DNA of 64,000 nt from Rhinopithecus roxellana (lineage: Eukaryota > Chordata > Mammalia > Primates > Cercopithecidae): assembly GCF_007565055.1 (NCBI RefSeq), contig NC_044563.1, positions 98,107,489 through 98,171,488 on the forward strand. The letters are read 5' to 3'. Shown piece by piece: positions 51,026-63,849 of the stretch. How positions within the stretch are numbered: position 1 is the stretch's first letter; every line of letters starts with the position of its first letter. The position numbers were made by a program, and so were the translations under genes. The notes beneath the pieces are model-generated. The model ran no database searches. It saw only the letters and a program-made list of their open reading frames with translations, and was not told the DNA's origin.

Positions 51026-53950
51026 ATGTGGTACTTCAAGAGAAAACAGGAAAGATCTAAAATTGACACTCTAACATCACAATTAAAAGAACTAGAGAGG
51101 CAAGAGCAATCACATTCAAAAGCTAGCAGAAGGCAAGAAATAACTAAGATCAGAGCAGAACTGAAGGAGATAGAGACACAAAAAACCCTCCAAAAAATCA
51201 ATGAATCCAGGAGTTGGTTTTTTGAAAAGATCAACAAAATTGACAGACCGCTAGCAAGGCTAATAAAGAAAAAAAGAGAGAGGAATCAAATCGATGCAAT
51301 AAAAAATGATAAAGGGGATATCACCACTGACCCCACAGAAATACAAACTACCATCAGAGAATACTATAAACGCCTCTACGCAAATCAACTAGAAAATCTA
51401 GAAGAAATGGATAATTTCCTGGACACTTACACTCTCCCAAGGCTAAACCAGGAAGAAGTTGAATCCCTGAATAAACCAATAGCAGGCTCTGAAATTGAGG
51501 CAACAATTAATAGCCTACCCACCAAAAAAAGTCCAGGACCAGATGGATTCACAGCTGAATTCTACCAGAGGTACAAGGAGGAGCTGGTACCATTCCTTCT
51601 GAAACTATTCCAATCAATAGAAAAAGAGGGAATCCTCCCTAACTCATTTTATGAGACCAACATCATCCTGATACCAAAGCCTGGCAGAGACACAACAAAA
51701 AAAGAGAATTTTAGACCAATATCCCTGATGAACATTGATGCAAAAATCCTCAATAAAATACTGGCAAACCGGATTCAGCAGCACATCAAAAAGCTTATCC
51801 ACCATGATCAAGTGGGCTTCATCCCTGGGATGCAAGGCTGGTTCAACATTCGCAAATCAATAAACGTAATCCAGCATATAAACAGAACCAAAGACAAGAA
51901 CCACATGATCATCTCAATAGATGCAGAAAAGGCTTTTGACAAAATTCAACAGCCCTTCATGCTAAAAACGCTCAATAAATTCGGTATTGATGGAACGTAC
52001 CTCAAAATAATAAGAGCTATTTATGACAAACCCACAGCTAATATCATACTGAATGGGCAAAAACTGGAAAAATTCCCTTTGAAAACTGGCACAAGACAGG
52101 GATGCCCTCTCTCACCACTCCTATTCAACATAGTGTTGGAAGTTCTGGCTAGGGCAATCAGGCAAGAGAAAGAAATCAAGGGTATCCAGTTAGGAAAAGA
52201 AGAAGTCAAATTGTCCCTGTTTGCAGATGACATGATTGTATATTTAGAAAACCCCATCGTCTCAGCCCAAAATCTCCTTAAGCTGATAAGCAACTTCAGC
52301 AAAGTCTCAGGATACAAAATTAATGTGCAAAAATCACAAGCATTCTTATACACCAGCAACAGACAAGCAGAGAGCCAAATCAGGAATGAACTTCCATTCA
52401 CAATTGCTTCAAAGAGAATCAAATACCTAGGAATCCAGCTTACAAGGGATGTAAAGGACCTCTTCAAGGAGAACTACAAACCACTGCTCAGTGAAATAAA
52501 AGAGGACACAAACAAATGGAAGAACATACCATGCTCATGGATAGGAAGAATCAATATCGTGAAAATGGCCATACTGCCCAAGGTTATTTATAGATTCAAT
52601 GCCATCCCCATCAAGCTACCAATGAGTTTCTTCACAGAATTGGAAAAAACTGCTTTAAAGTTCATATGGAACCAAAAAAGAGCCCGCATTGCCAAGACAA
52701 TCCTAAGTCAAAAGGACAAAGCTGGAGGCGTCACGCTACCTGACTTCAAACTATACTACAAGGCTACAGTAACCAAAACAGCATGGTACTGGTACCAAAA
52801 CAGAGATATAGACCAATGGAACAGAACAGAGTCCTCAGAAATAATACCGCACATCTACAGCCATCTGATCTTTGACAAACTTGAGAGAAACAAGAAATGG
52901 GGAAAGGATTCCCTATTTAATAAATGGTGCTGGGAAAATTGGCTAGCCATAAGTAGAAAGCTGAAACTGGATCCTTTCCTTACCCCTTATACGAAGATTA
53001 ATTCAAGATGGATTAGAGACTTAAATGTTAGACCTAATACCATAAAAACCCTAGAAGAAAATCTAGGTAGTACCATTCAGGACATAGGCATGGGCAAGGA
53101 CTTCATGTCTAAAACACCAAAAGCAACGGCAGCAAAAGCCAAAATTGACAAATGGGATCTAATTAAACTTAAGAGCTTTTGCACAGCAAAAGAAACTACC
53201 ATCAGAGTGAACAGGCAACCTACAGAATGGGAGAAAATTTTTGCAACCTACTCATCTGACAAAGGGCTAATATCCAGAATCTACAAAGAACTCAAACAAA
53301 TATACGAGAAAAAAACAAACAACCCCATCAAAAAGTGGGGAAAGGATATGAACAGACATTTCTCAAAAGAAGATATTCATACAGCCAACAGACACATGAA
53401 AAAATGCTCATCATCACTGGCCATCAGAGAAATGCAAATCAAAACCACAATGAGATACCATCTCACACCAGTTAGAATGGCAATCATTAAGAAGTCAGGA
53501 AACAACAGGTGTTGGAGAGGATGTGGAGAAATAGGAACACTTTTACACTGTTGGTGGGATTGTAAACTAGTTCAACCATTATGGAAAATAGTATGGCAAT
53601 TCCTCAAGGATCTAGAACTAGATGTACCATATGACCCAGCCATCCCACTACTGGGTATATACCCAAAGGATTATAAATTAGTCTACTACAAAGACACATG
53701 TACACGTATGTTTATTGCGGCACTATTCACAATAGCAAAGACTTGGAATCAACCCAAATGTCCATCTGTGACAGACTGGATTAAGAAAATGTGGCACATA
53801 TACACCATGGAATACTATGCAGCCATAAAAAAGGATGAGTTTGCGTCCTTTGTAGGGACATGGATGCAGCTGGAAACCATCATTCTTAGCAAACTATCAC
53901 AAGAAGAGAAAACCAAACACCGCATGTTCTCACTCATAGGTGGGAACTGA
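51026..53950 (+). pseudogene. L1 ORF2p C-terminal remainder, 974 codons, uninterrupted
   Basis: Open for 974 codons; the first three or four residues come from the host L1 flank. It lacks about the first 300 of some 1275 residues, so the endonuclease domain is gone. It keeps the reverse-transcriptase domain (FADD near residue 399 in LSLFADDMIVYLENP) and the C-terminal Cys-rich segment (CWRGCGEIGTLLHCWWDC). No promoter or ORF1, so not an autonomous element. The intact frame shows youth rather than host function. Confidence 0.95.
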
Positions 53951-54178
53951 ACAATGAGATCACTTGGACTCGGGAAGGGGAACATCACACACTGGGGTCT
54001 ATCATGGGGAGGGGGGAGGGGGCAGGAGGGAGGGATTGCATTGGGGAGTTATACATGATATAAATGATGAATTGATGGGTGCTGACGAGTTGATGGGTGC
54101 AGCACACCAACATGGCATAAGTATACATATGTAACAAACCTGCACGTTATGCACATGTACCCTAGAACTTAAAGTATA

Positions 54179-54213
<35 letters not shown>
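51037..54213 (+). mobile_element. Young L1PA-type insertion inside the older L1
   Basis: 5'-truncated 3.2-kb L1 with the ORF2 remainder, a 3' UTR including the G-rich tract (about 54007-54030) and a long A-tail. An 18-bp perfect target-site repeat AAAGAAAATGTGGTACTT at 51019-51036 and 54214-54231 shows insertion into the older L1. Confidence 0.97.
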
Positions 54214-54218
<5 letters not shown>

Positions 54219-54231
54219 AAATGTGGTACTT

Positions 54232-54773
54232 ATACACAACGGAGCACTATTCAGCCATAACAAATAATGAGATTCTGTCATTTGCAACAACATGGATGGA
54301 AATGGAGATCATTATATTAAGTGAAATAAGCCAGGCACAGAGACAAATATCTCATGTTCTCAGTTATTTATAGGATCTAAAAGTCAGAACAACTAAACTC
54401 ATGGAGACAGAGAATAGAAGGATGGTTACCAGAGGCTGGGAAGGATTGTGGGAGGTACAGGGAATGGGGGGATGTGGGGGATGGTGAATGGGGACCAAAA
54501 AACAGAAAAAAAGAAAAAGGCCTAGTGTTTGATAGAATAACAGGAGGACTGTAGTCAATCATAATTTAATTACACATTTAAAAATCACTAAAAGAATATA
54601 ATGGGATTGTTTGTAACACCAAGAATAAATGCTTGAGGGAATGGATACCCAATTTTCCATGATGTGTTTATTACACATTGCATGCCTCTACCAAAATATC
54701 TCCTGTATCCCATAAGTACATACACCTACTATATGCCCACAAAAATTAAAAATAAAAATAAATTTAAAAATAA
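54232..54773 (+). mobile_element. Older L1, right part (3' end)
   Basis: Resumes at 'atacacaacggagcactatt' and runs through the 3' UTR to an A-rich tail before the outer target-site repeat. Confidence 0.94.
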
Positions 54774-54791
54774 AAAGATGTCTTTCCTAAA

Positions 54792-55810
54792 GTTGGGACC
54801 ACAGGAGGACTTAAACCACCCCTGTTGAAGAAGAGAGATGGAGCCAACTCGTTTAATGAGCACATCCACAAAGAGGTCAAGAGAATAGGTTGGATGCCCA
54901 CCCTGAGGTGGAAAGGCCTTAGTAGTTGACACTTAAAAATCAAGGTGTCAGCAGGGCTGGGTACCTTCTGGAGGCTCCAGGGGAGAATCTGTCCCCTCAG
55001 TTTTTCCAGCTTCTAGAGGTCACTGCATTCTTTGGTTCATTGCCCCTTTGTCCATTTTCAAAGCAAGCAATGTGGCATCTTGTAATCTAAGCCTTTGCCT
55101 CCTTTCAGTGACAAAGACCCTGTGCTTCCATTCTGCCTACCCAGATAATCCAGGATGATCCCCTGTCTCAAATCCTTTCATCACATTTGCAAAATCTCTT
55201 ATCATATTAGATAACATATTCATGGGTTCTAGACATTAGGACATGAACAATTTGGGGATGCCATTATTTTGCCTACCACAGAGAGGCACTGAAACTGGAC
55301 ACTTTGGGCAGTATTCAGATGGGAAATGGTCTTTCTCCTTATGTGTGTCCTGTCATTTTGATCTGTGGAACCTATGGCGAAGGAGTTCTCTGACCTAGAG
55401 ATGCGGCTTTTGAGAAACTGAAAGTACTCACTGCATGGATGGTAAAGGACACCTCGCTGCACTCCTCAGATCTTCAGCAGAACATGTTTGAGAGGGGACA
55501 CATTCCAACCTCTCAGTTCCTCACTTGGAACCTTTGGATAGATCCTCTTCAGTCTTCTTTTAGCAGTTCCTCTTTCTCTTCCCTCCAGGTATTCAGGGTT
55601 CCTCTGGCTGGGTGAGGATTTGGCCCCTTTTCTCTTTCCAGTCTATACCCTCTTCCTTGTCAATTGCACCTCCTTTCCTGTACCCTTGTTATGCGAACAG
55701 CTCCAAAATGTGTGTTTCAAACTCAGATCTCCCTTCTGAACTCTAGACCTTTATATACAATAATTTATCTTGTATGCATGATACATTGGCATCTTCACAT
55801 GTTCTAAAGT
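54792..55810. other. Intergenic, unassigned
   Basis: No gene or nameable repeat identified. 'cattaggacatgaacaattt' near 55.24 kb hints at an old LTR or LINE piece. Confidence 0.4.
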
Positions 55811-55814
55811 AAAC

Positions 55815-56515
55815 TCAGGAAAAGAATAGGTGTTGGTGAGAACTGGGAGAAATTGGATCCTATCTTGCGGATGGGAATGTAAAATGGCTCAGCCACTGTA
55901 GGAAACAGTTTGTTGGTTCCTCAAAAAGTTAAACACAGAATTAACATAAGACCTGGCACTACCACTCCTAGGTACGCACACAAAGACTGAAAACAGGAAC
56001 TCGAACAAATCCTTGTATGAGAATGTTCACAGCAGCACTATTCACAGCCGCCAAAACATGGAAATAATCCAAATGTCCATCAACAGATAAGTGAGGTAAA
56101 CAATTTGTGCTATATACATACAATTGAATAGTATTCTTCCTTATAAAAAGAATGAAACATTGATACATGCTGCAACATGGATGGACCTGGAAAACATTAC
56201 ACAACGTGAAAGAAGCCAGTAATAAAGGTTGCATGTCGTAGATTCCATTTATATGAAATATTCAGAATAGGTAAATCTGTAGAAACAGAATACAGTGCAG
56301 TGGTTGCCAAAGGCAAGGTGTGAGGAAGTGGGAGAATGAGGAGTGACTGCTTTGTGGATAAAAGGGGCTTTACTTTGGAGTGACAGAAATGTTTTGGAAC
56401 TAGATAGAGGTAGCGGTTGTGCAACATCATGAATATACTAAATGCCGCTAAGTTGTTCACTTTAAAATGATTAATTTTAGGTTATGCGAATTTCACCTCA
56501 ATAAATAAAAGTAAA
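55815..56515 (+). mobile_element. L1M 3' end
   Basis: 'agaataggtgttggtgagaa', 'ccaaatgtccatcaacagat' and 'tgctgcaacatggatggacc' show the ORF2 end and 3' UTR of an old L1, finishing 'tcacctcaataaataaaag'. Confidence 0.9.
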
Positions 56516-57340
56516 TTTGATCTCCCTGCCCTCCAAGTCCTTCTTCCTTCCTGCATATGCTTCTCTCCCACTATTTTCTGTTGCTTTCAAGTAAAGATGG
56601 AAGTAGTTTTTTTTTTACTACCTTTTCAATGTGAATATTAATTTTTTAAGGTTTCTGCCTCTTCTTGGTTTTAGTATTTAATATTTTCCCAGAAAATTAT
56701 TCACTATTTTTAAATTTTCATGTGGTTATGTTTAGTTTTCCCTAAAAAAGTTGTTTTCTTTATTGTGCAAGAGTCCAAGAATGTGCCTGTATGATTTCTA
56801 CTTAGGGGGACTTGAGAGAATGTTCTTTGTGATTTATCACATCATCTAATTTTACAGATGTTCCATTTACTTTGAAAATAATGTAACATTTCCATTTTGG
56901 GGTGTGTAACAGTCAGGATAGAGCAAACACACCTGCAATGACAAATTCTCTCTTTATTATGTTAACATAATAAACGCTTATTTTACTTTCACTCTAAGTT
57001 CAACATACATTGGGGGACTCTCCAGGGCAACTCCTCTCCATGTGGTTCTCTGTGTTGTTACTCAGAGATTCAGGCAATTTCCATCTTGTGGCTCTGCCAT
57101 CTTAATCCATGGCTGTCACCAAGAAAGAAGAGAGTTTTGAGATGAAATACCAGCTTTTAAATGCTTTGGCATTTAACTCATTGGCTATCACTAATCACTT
57201 CACCCTTCCCTACTACAAGAGGGTTATTAAACATAGTCTCCCCATTAGCTCAAGAAGATGAAAACCAGGTATGGAGAGCCCAAATAGCCTTTACCACAGG
57301 GTAGAAAGGTCAATAGGTCAATATATGTGTGGACCTGGAG
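56516..57340. other. Intergenic, mostly unassigned
   Basis: A stretch at about 56.9-57.1 kb ('ctccatgtggttctctgtgt', 'ttgtggctctgccatcttaa') resembles an old transposon I cannot name. Confidence 0.4.
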
Positions 57341-57344
57341 TACA

Positions 57345-57555
57345 GGAACTAAGAGCATGAACTGTGGAGACAAATGCAGTCCTGACATTCACTTGGCTGT
57401 GTGACTTCAAGCAAGTTATTTAATTTTTCCATGCCTTGATTTCTCAATCTGTAAAATTTCTGTCTCATTGCAATATTATGAGGATTAAATGAGTTCATAT
57501 TTATAAAGCATTCAATATACTGCTTGCCACACAGTAAGTGCTAGATTTGATTTTT
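57345..57555 (+). repeat. MIR
   Basis: 'ggctgtgtgacttcaagcaa', 'tgatttctcaatctgtaaaa' and 'acacagtaagtgctaga' give a nearly complete MIR. Confidence 0.85.
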
Positions 57556-58509
57556 AAAAAACAAATATATAAAATCAACATTGTAAAATGTTATTATTCA
57601 TATCCTCTATGTTCTTCCTATTATTTTTCTTTTACTTACTTTCCCATTTCTGAGAGATGAGTTTAACTTTCCTACAATTTTTGAAAGAATTACTCTTGGT
57701 ATGTCTAACAAAATTTGCTTAGCATATTTAGTTGCTCTATTGTTTATTTTAAAGTTTGTGATGGTTACATCTTATCAATTCGTCATTTATGGTTATAAAA
57801 TATCCCAAGTGTCCCTTTAATGCTTTTCCCCTTGATTCTGTTCTTTGTTTTGCAATTCCTGCTTTCTATTTTGTTATTACTTACTTAATTTTTATTTAGC
57901 CCTGCCTTTATTGTGTGTTGTTTTAAGTTTGTCACTTGTAAAAACATAAAACTGATTTTGCCTCCAAACAGAATACTTACTTTTTAATAATGTAATCTAG
58001 CCCATTGATATCATTGGTGTTTTGAGTCTTAAAGTGTATTTTGATTTCTTTCTTTTTCTTTCTCAATCTGACCTTTGCTGGCTTGATCAAATTTTCTCTG
58101 GTCCTTTTTTTAAAATCTAGTGGTTTACAAATTCTGCATCTTTTGCCTCTTTCAATAGTGGTTATCCTTGAATGATTAACAAACATATTTAAATGTATAT
58201 ATTCCTAACAATACCAAGATTACTCAATATCTACAACCTCTTTCCTTAACAAGACAAGGTATTTGGAATGCTCTTATTTCTCTTTTCCCTTGCCTCCTCC
58301 ACCCTAAACTTTCCAATATCTCATTTGTTCATTCAATAAATATTTACTGAGCCTCAAGTATGTGTTAAAAACATCTGGAATTTTATTTACAAATTGTTGG
58401 TACATTAACATTTAACAATTGCATCAAATGTTACATTAACATCATCAGTGATTATTTAATCTTTACTAACAATTTTCCTGATTTGTCAGTTCATTGTAGA
58501 GGCACTACT

Positions 58510-58689
58510 GTTTTTTTTTTTTAATTTTTAATTTTTGAGGTACATAGTAGGTGTATGTATTTATGGAGTACATGAGATATTTTGATAGGACATGCAATGT
58601 GTAACAATCACATAGTGGAAAATGGCAGATCCATCCCCTCAAGCATTTATCCTTTGTGGTACAAACAATCCAATTATACTCTTACAGGT
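58510..58689 (-). mobile_element. L1M 3' UTR fragment, antisense
   Basis: 'gtacatagtaggtgtatgta', 'atccatcccctcaagcattt' and 'gtggtacaaacaatccaatt' are L1M 3' sequence in reverse. It continues after the Alu at 58.99 kb. Confidence 0.8.
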
Positions 58690-58985
58690 TTTGTTTGTTT
58701 TTTGAGACAGTCTTACTCTGTCGCCCAGGCTGGAGTACAATGGTGCGATCTCGGCTCACTGAAACCTCCACCTCCCGGGTTCAAGCAATTCTCCTGCCTC
58801 AGCCTCCCAAGTAGCTGGGATTACAGATGCCTACCACTATGCCCAGCTAATTTTTTTGTATTTTCAGTAGAGACAGGGTTTCACAATGTTGGCCAGGCTA
58901 GTTTCGAACTCCTGACCTCAAGTGATCGACCCGCCTCCGCTTCCCAACGTGGTAGGATTACAGACATGAGCCACTGTGCCTGGCC
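58690..58985 (-). mobile_element. AluS-like element, antisense, inside L1M
   Basis: Full reverse Alu from 'gagacagtcttactctgtcg' to 'gagccactgtgcctggcc'. Imperfect direct repeat CTCTTA(C/T)AG flanks it. Confidence 0.93.
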
Positions 58986-59158
58986 TCTTATAGTTATTTT
59001 TAGATGTACAATTAAATTATTTTTAACCATAGTCACTGCGCCCAGCCTCTTCTTGTTATTTTTAGATGTAGAATTAAATTATTTTTGACCATCATTGCGC
59101 CCAGCCTCTTATAGTTATTTTTAGATGCACAATTAAATTATTTTTGACCATAGTCACC
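58972..59158. repeat. Threefold tandem repeat, about 62-bp unit, across Alu/L1 junction
   Basis: Units start at 58972, 59034 and 59093 (periods 62 and 59). Each begins with the last bases of the Alu ('cactgcgcccagcctc'-like), then L1M sequence 'ttatttttagatgtacaatt' to 'accatagtcac'. The units differ at several positions. Confidence 0.93.
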
Positions 59159-59929
59159 AGACATTACTGTTTTTAATGCTTTGCATCTATTCCCTTTTCT
59201 TCTGTTGAAAAAAATCTGGTTTTCTTTTGGGGACTCACTCTTGTCTGTCTCAGTCCATTTGCTTTGGTTGGACCTACTTCTACTCCTCCTGCCCTCTCCC
59301 CAAGTTCTAGGGCAGTTGCAGGACTCCGGACTGGCTGAAGAGAGGATCAATAGCCTTTGGCCAGATTAATTGTCTTAGTAATGAGCACATGATGCAATTT
59401 GGACCAATAAGAATCAGGCCCAAGACTTCGTTTGCAATTTAGAAGACAGTTCCTCTTTCTTATATTTAACTCTGGGGGACAAAAGCCTGACGTTTGTGGA
59501 AGTCATCTAGTGAAGAAGGCTTACTGAAGGTGATACCAAAGTGGTGTCTAGTGAAAGATGAAGAGAAACTAGGACCTACGGCACTGCTTAGGTACCTGGA
59601 ACCATCCTACCTGAAGTTGGACTCCTTTTTTGTTAAGCCATAGGCTTTTGACCCATAAGTTACTGTTTTTTTCTATCCCGTGAATGTATTTTTTATTTTC
59701 TTAAAGTAAGTCCTTGAAAAATCTTTTTCCAGAAAGACTTCAGGGGTATTATATTTCAAAATACTCATATGTCCAAGTGGTTCAATTCTAGAGTCTTGCT
59801 GTCTTTGCCGTTTCATAGCTCACCTTGGGAAGGGAAGTAAAACTGGTACAGCATTTTATATGATGGCAGTTCAGTGTTCATGTATTATACATGTAGAAAG
59901 GGAAGCATTTTTAGGTAAAAATGGGGGAG
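59159..59929. other. Intergenic, unassigned
   Basis: No gene. 'aatgagcacatgatgcaatt' near 59.38 kb and the following 'accaataagaatcaggccca' look like an old transposon remnant. Confidence 0.35.
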
Positions 59930-60150
59930 GGCTTTATAATCCGACAAATATGAATTCAAATTTCAACTCTTCCACTTACTACCTGTGTGAACATCAACAA
60001 ATTTTTTAACTTCTCTGAACGTTTCTTCATCCAGAAAAGATACAGCTGACATTATCTCCTTGTGAGAATTGTGTTAATAAGATAATATATGTATGTAAAT
60101 TCCCTAGATCAGGTCCTAGCACACAATAAGTACTCAGTAATTACAATTTT
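59930..60150 (+). repeat. MIR
   Basis: 'acttactacctgtgtgaaca', 'ttaacttctctgaacgtttc' and 'acacaataagtactcagtaa' are in MIR order. Confidence 0.8.
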
Positions 60151-61315
60151 CCTTCCTCTTCCCTTTCTTTACGGTGCTTCAATAAATTTCAACAAAGTAT
60201 AGTATTGTGGAGAGGAACATTTATTTTAATACATGTTTTAAGCCCTAATCCTTATACCAATATCTTACCAGGGTTTGGAAAGTAACATGAGCATTCATGC
60301 TCTGTGCAATTATTTTTTGAAAGTTATAATCCCAAGATGTTATACTTCTAAGATAGCAAAAGTCATATTGAATTGTTAGTGGTGAGTCATTTAAAAAGTA
60401 AATCAAATGTGTGTATGTGGTGTATGGAAAGCATACAGAAGAACTTTCCTTTTTTGTGTGCAGTAAAATCAAAGCAAAGTGTAGCCTTGCCACTCGTACG
60501 CACACCTCGGGAAAAATCATTCTCTGAAAAATTATTCTTAGGCTGATCTGTAGAGATTTTAATGCCATGCTAATATACAAACTGAGAATTTAAAATGCAT
60601 GCTAATTGTCTTGTGACTGGAGATTTAGGTAAAAAGAATAGTTTTGGATATCACAATATGATTTATGTGTATAGTTAAGAAAAGTGTCCTTTCAGGGACA
60701 AAATTAGGCCCAAAGTAAAAGTTGTGCTTACTATTCTTCAGCTATATATTGTGTGCATGCAGCAAACTGAAGGTTTTTCTGATGTCAGTCTCTAAAATTC
60801 ATATAGAGATTGACATTTTACAAAGTACTTGTATTTATATTGTTTACTTTGGTTGTTAAAGCAACTGAGACTCAGATGGTTTGGTGACTTATCTAAAGTT
60901 ACACGGCTTGTAAATGGCATAACATGAACTAGAAACCACCTGTTCTGTCTCTCAGCCCTGTGCTGTTTTACTCATCATGCTACCTCTTCTAAGAGGAAAC
61001 GTGATTTGAATTCCAGTGAATGAGTATGTACATGCTTAGCTTAGATTTTCTCACTTACTTGAAGGAGACCCCTGTAACAAGCGACAACCATTTTCCAGAA
61101 ACCACAGTTGCCGTGGGAATGCTCCCTAAGCTTATTCTGCCTGTGGCGTTGTACGTATTTGTTCCTTAGTTTCTCTCCTTGGCCATAAACTCAGGATAGG
61201 AACTGTCCCTTTCACCTCTAGGGCAGGATCCAGCACAGTGCCTATTACAGAGAAGGCTGTTAATAAGTAATTATCCAATACATGCTTGTTGAGAAGGAAT
61301 ATATGAATATAAAAA
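60151..61315. other. Intergenic with MIR remnants
   Basis: 'acagcaactgagactcagat'-like and 'ttacacggcttgtaaatggc' near 60.86-60.99 kb suggest a MIR. The remainder is unassigned and AT-rich. Confidence 0.45.
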
Positions 61316-61319
61316 TGAA

Positions 61320-61468
61320 GCTGGGCATGGTGGCGGTTACCTGTAGTCCCAGCTACTTGGAAGGATGAGGCACGAAAATCACTTAAACCCATGAGGTGGA
61401 GGTTGCACTGAGTGGAGATCACGCCACTGCACTCCAGCCTGGGCAACAGATTGAGATTCCGTCTCAAA
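61320..61468 (+). mobile_element. Alu fragment (right monomer)
   Basis: 'gctgggcatggtggcggtta' to 'tccgtctcaaaaacgaaaag'. A single monomer, old or FRAM-like. Confidence 0.85.
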
Positions 61469-61469
61469 A

Positions 61470-63845
61470 ACGAAAAGAAAAAAGCAAGTCTATGTGAGAT
61501 GTGAGAGAAATGCAAGACATGATAATAAAAACAAAATGCTGTCTGTAATCTTTAACCATGAAGGTCAAAGCTCCATGTATGCCTCCGCGCATGTGAAACA
61601 GAGGCTGCTTCTTTAAGACCTCAGATGTTAGAAGCCATATGGCATTCTATCCGTGTTCAAATTGAAACTCATTTGATGAGGCAAAGGGATGGAGGAGAGA
61701 GGTTAGGCCAGGACATAATCTCTTGAGTCCTCAAGATCCAGATCTACTAAATCTCCCTGCAAAAAGCATAGTAATCTTCACAGTGTGACATCTTCAGTGA
61801 GCTCTCACATCGGATGACACACAAATGGCTTTACGGGAAGAGTGGCGTACAAGTCTGTTTACACACAGCATTACACAAATTTCATTCCAAGTCCCCTTCA
61901 ATTCTCAATTACACTTTTCAAAATTACAATTGGAAACCCTGGCTATCACTTGAACTCCTCTGCTTCAACACACTACCTCATGAAATGTTGGCGTGTGGCC
62001 ATTTCAAACATGCTGAGCAAAATGGCCCAACAAGTATCGATCATGACAAAGCCTTTCATTTGCTGTGCATTACAGCTTGCCAAAAGTCACACAGTAAGTG
62101 GCAGAGGGGGAACAGAACCTAAGGCCTCACTTATCCTTGGAAGCATTTCACCTCAATGTACCACAAAATTTCAAAAAGTAGATTAAGGAACCCAAAGGAT
62201 ATATTTCATTTTTCAGTTCCTTCAGGTGTTTAAGACTTCATTAACTTTGAGTTCTGAATCATATAGAAACCTCCTTTAGTGATAATTATGAAAGCACTCA
62301 ATACCATCCGGGAGAGCCAAGACATTCTAAGACTAGGACTCATTATTTACATTAAGACAGTGTGAATGGTGCCCCCTGGAGTTGTACCATGCAACATTCC
62401 TGCTCAAGTTAATAAAGCAAACTGTGCAAAAATGTCATTTATATGGAAACACAGAATGGTCTGAATCATTAGGAAGTGTCGGCTACTCAGATTTTTGGGG
62501 TGAGGAAGACTATCTTATAGCATGAGAATCAACTGTGCTTGGGGAAATGGGCCCCGTTACTTGGGCACACTTGATTTCCCCCAATGTCTGCTGACTTAAT
62601 GTTTGCTTTGTGTTGTTCAAAGAGGCATTATCGCCCTGCTCATACAGTGCCACTAGCCTTTTCTCCAACAAGTTAAACAGCATTTGTTGAGGCTGCAGAA
62701 AACAAAGCCAGTATCATTTGTCAAATTAATGACCTCTGAAGCTTTTATGAAAGGGTATGATGAGTCTACCTCAGGGGAAATGAGCAAACGTGATGATTAA
62801 CCTCCCTTCTTTGTTTCTCCAACTGAGCTTAAGGTACTGTGACCGATCTTTCACGGAAATCAGGAAGATTCTGAGAATCCAAATGTGATCATCTGGGAGT
62901 GTTAAGAGAACAAAATACACCATGTGGAGAGGCAAGGAATGCCACTCCTGGAGTTCCAAATGGATAGAAGGAGAGAGCTTCCTCTCATCTTTGGGAAAAT
63001 CCTATCTACATAGCATAAATGCCCCGTACCCCACCCTGGAAGAGGCTAATCAGAGGCACCTCCTCATGGGTGCCAGATGTTAGAAGACTTTTCAGGCTCC
63101 ATTGCGGCAGAAGGTAATCAGAAAGGCCCAAGCCCCACCTGACAGAGAGCAGCAGTATGACCTTAAACTGCCTTTATTGGTCACTTGGAGAGGGAGGGTC
63201 CATTTTCCTCAGTGGGCAGCAAAGCTACTGATAATCAGATGCACACACAACGTGGATATAACCTGCTGAGGAAGTGTTTGATATACCAAAGGGGCCAGGA
63301 CTCACAACAAGCCTGGCCAGGAAAAAGAACCCTCAGAGAACCCCAGAGCAGCCTCTACTTTGTAGATGATATGAGTAAATACAATGCAGACAGCCACTTA
63401 GCAAGTTCAGAGCCACTTCCAAATGGCGCCGGGAGCCTGGCGTCAGCTCCTGCACAGCGAGCTCCATTCTCTCCCCTTCAGGCTGTGTGCATATTCACTC
63501 CAGTGAGTCACAGAGGCACATTCCCAGGTGTGCACCTGGCCAAAGGCACAGAAGAGGAAGTTGCATATGTGACCATCCTCTGCCAACCGGCCCATGTGTG
63601 CAGCAGAAATCAGTATTGTTTGCCTCTGTAATAAATAATTGAATACATTTTGTAGTGCTTTGAATCAGCCTCATAAGTGTCACCAGGCAACTCTTCCAGG
63701 AAGGGTAGGGGGATGGTGAGGTAGAGAACTCCAGGGACACAGAGAAGGACCATGGTGTGTTTCTTGCAAAGCCCTTGTGCTGGAGATGCTATGAAGGCAA
63801 AAACTTTACGCTGACCATGAAACCCAATCAATATAACACAAAATT
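61470..63845. other. Intergenic, largely repeat-poor
   Basis: A MIR-like piece lies at about 61.99-62.13 kb ('aaaagtcacacagtaagtgg'). Otherwise this is the least repetitive 2 kb of the right flank. Open frames (for example 63185-63631 plus) have no recognisable homology. Confidence 0.45.
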
Positions 63846-63849
63846 CAGG

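Noticed and set aside
51026..53950. Long ORF as a host protein-coding gene
   Set aside because: It is L1 ORF2, flanked by target-site duplications and an A-tail; endonuclease domain missing.
58972..59158. CRISPR-like spaced repeats
   Set aside because: Contiguous tandem units without spacers, in a primate nuclear genome.
63185..63631. 148-codon plus-strand ORF in the repeat-poor block
   Set aside because: No family resemblance, no Kozak or promoter support, composition like non-coding DNA.
54792..63845. Exons of the next gene upstream of TPH1 (SAAL1 in human order)
   Set aside because: No stretch with coding-like frame plus splice sites recognised; SAAL1 is expected further right.
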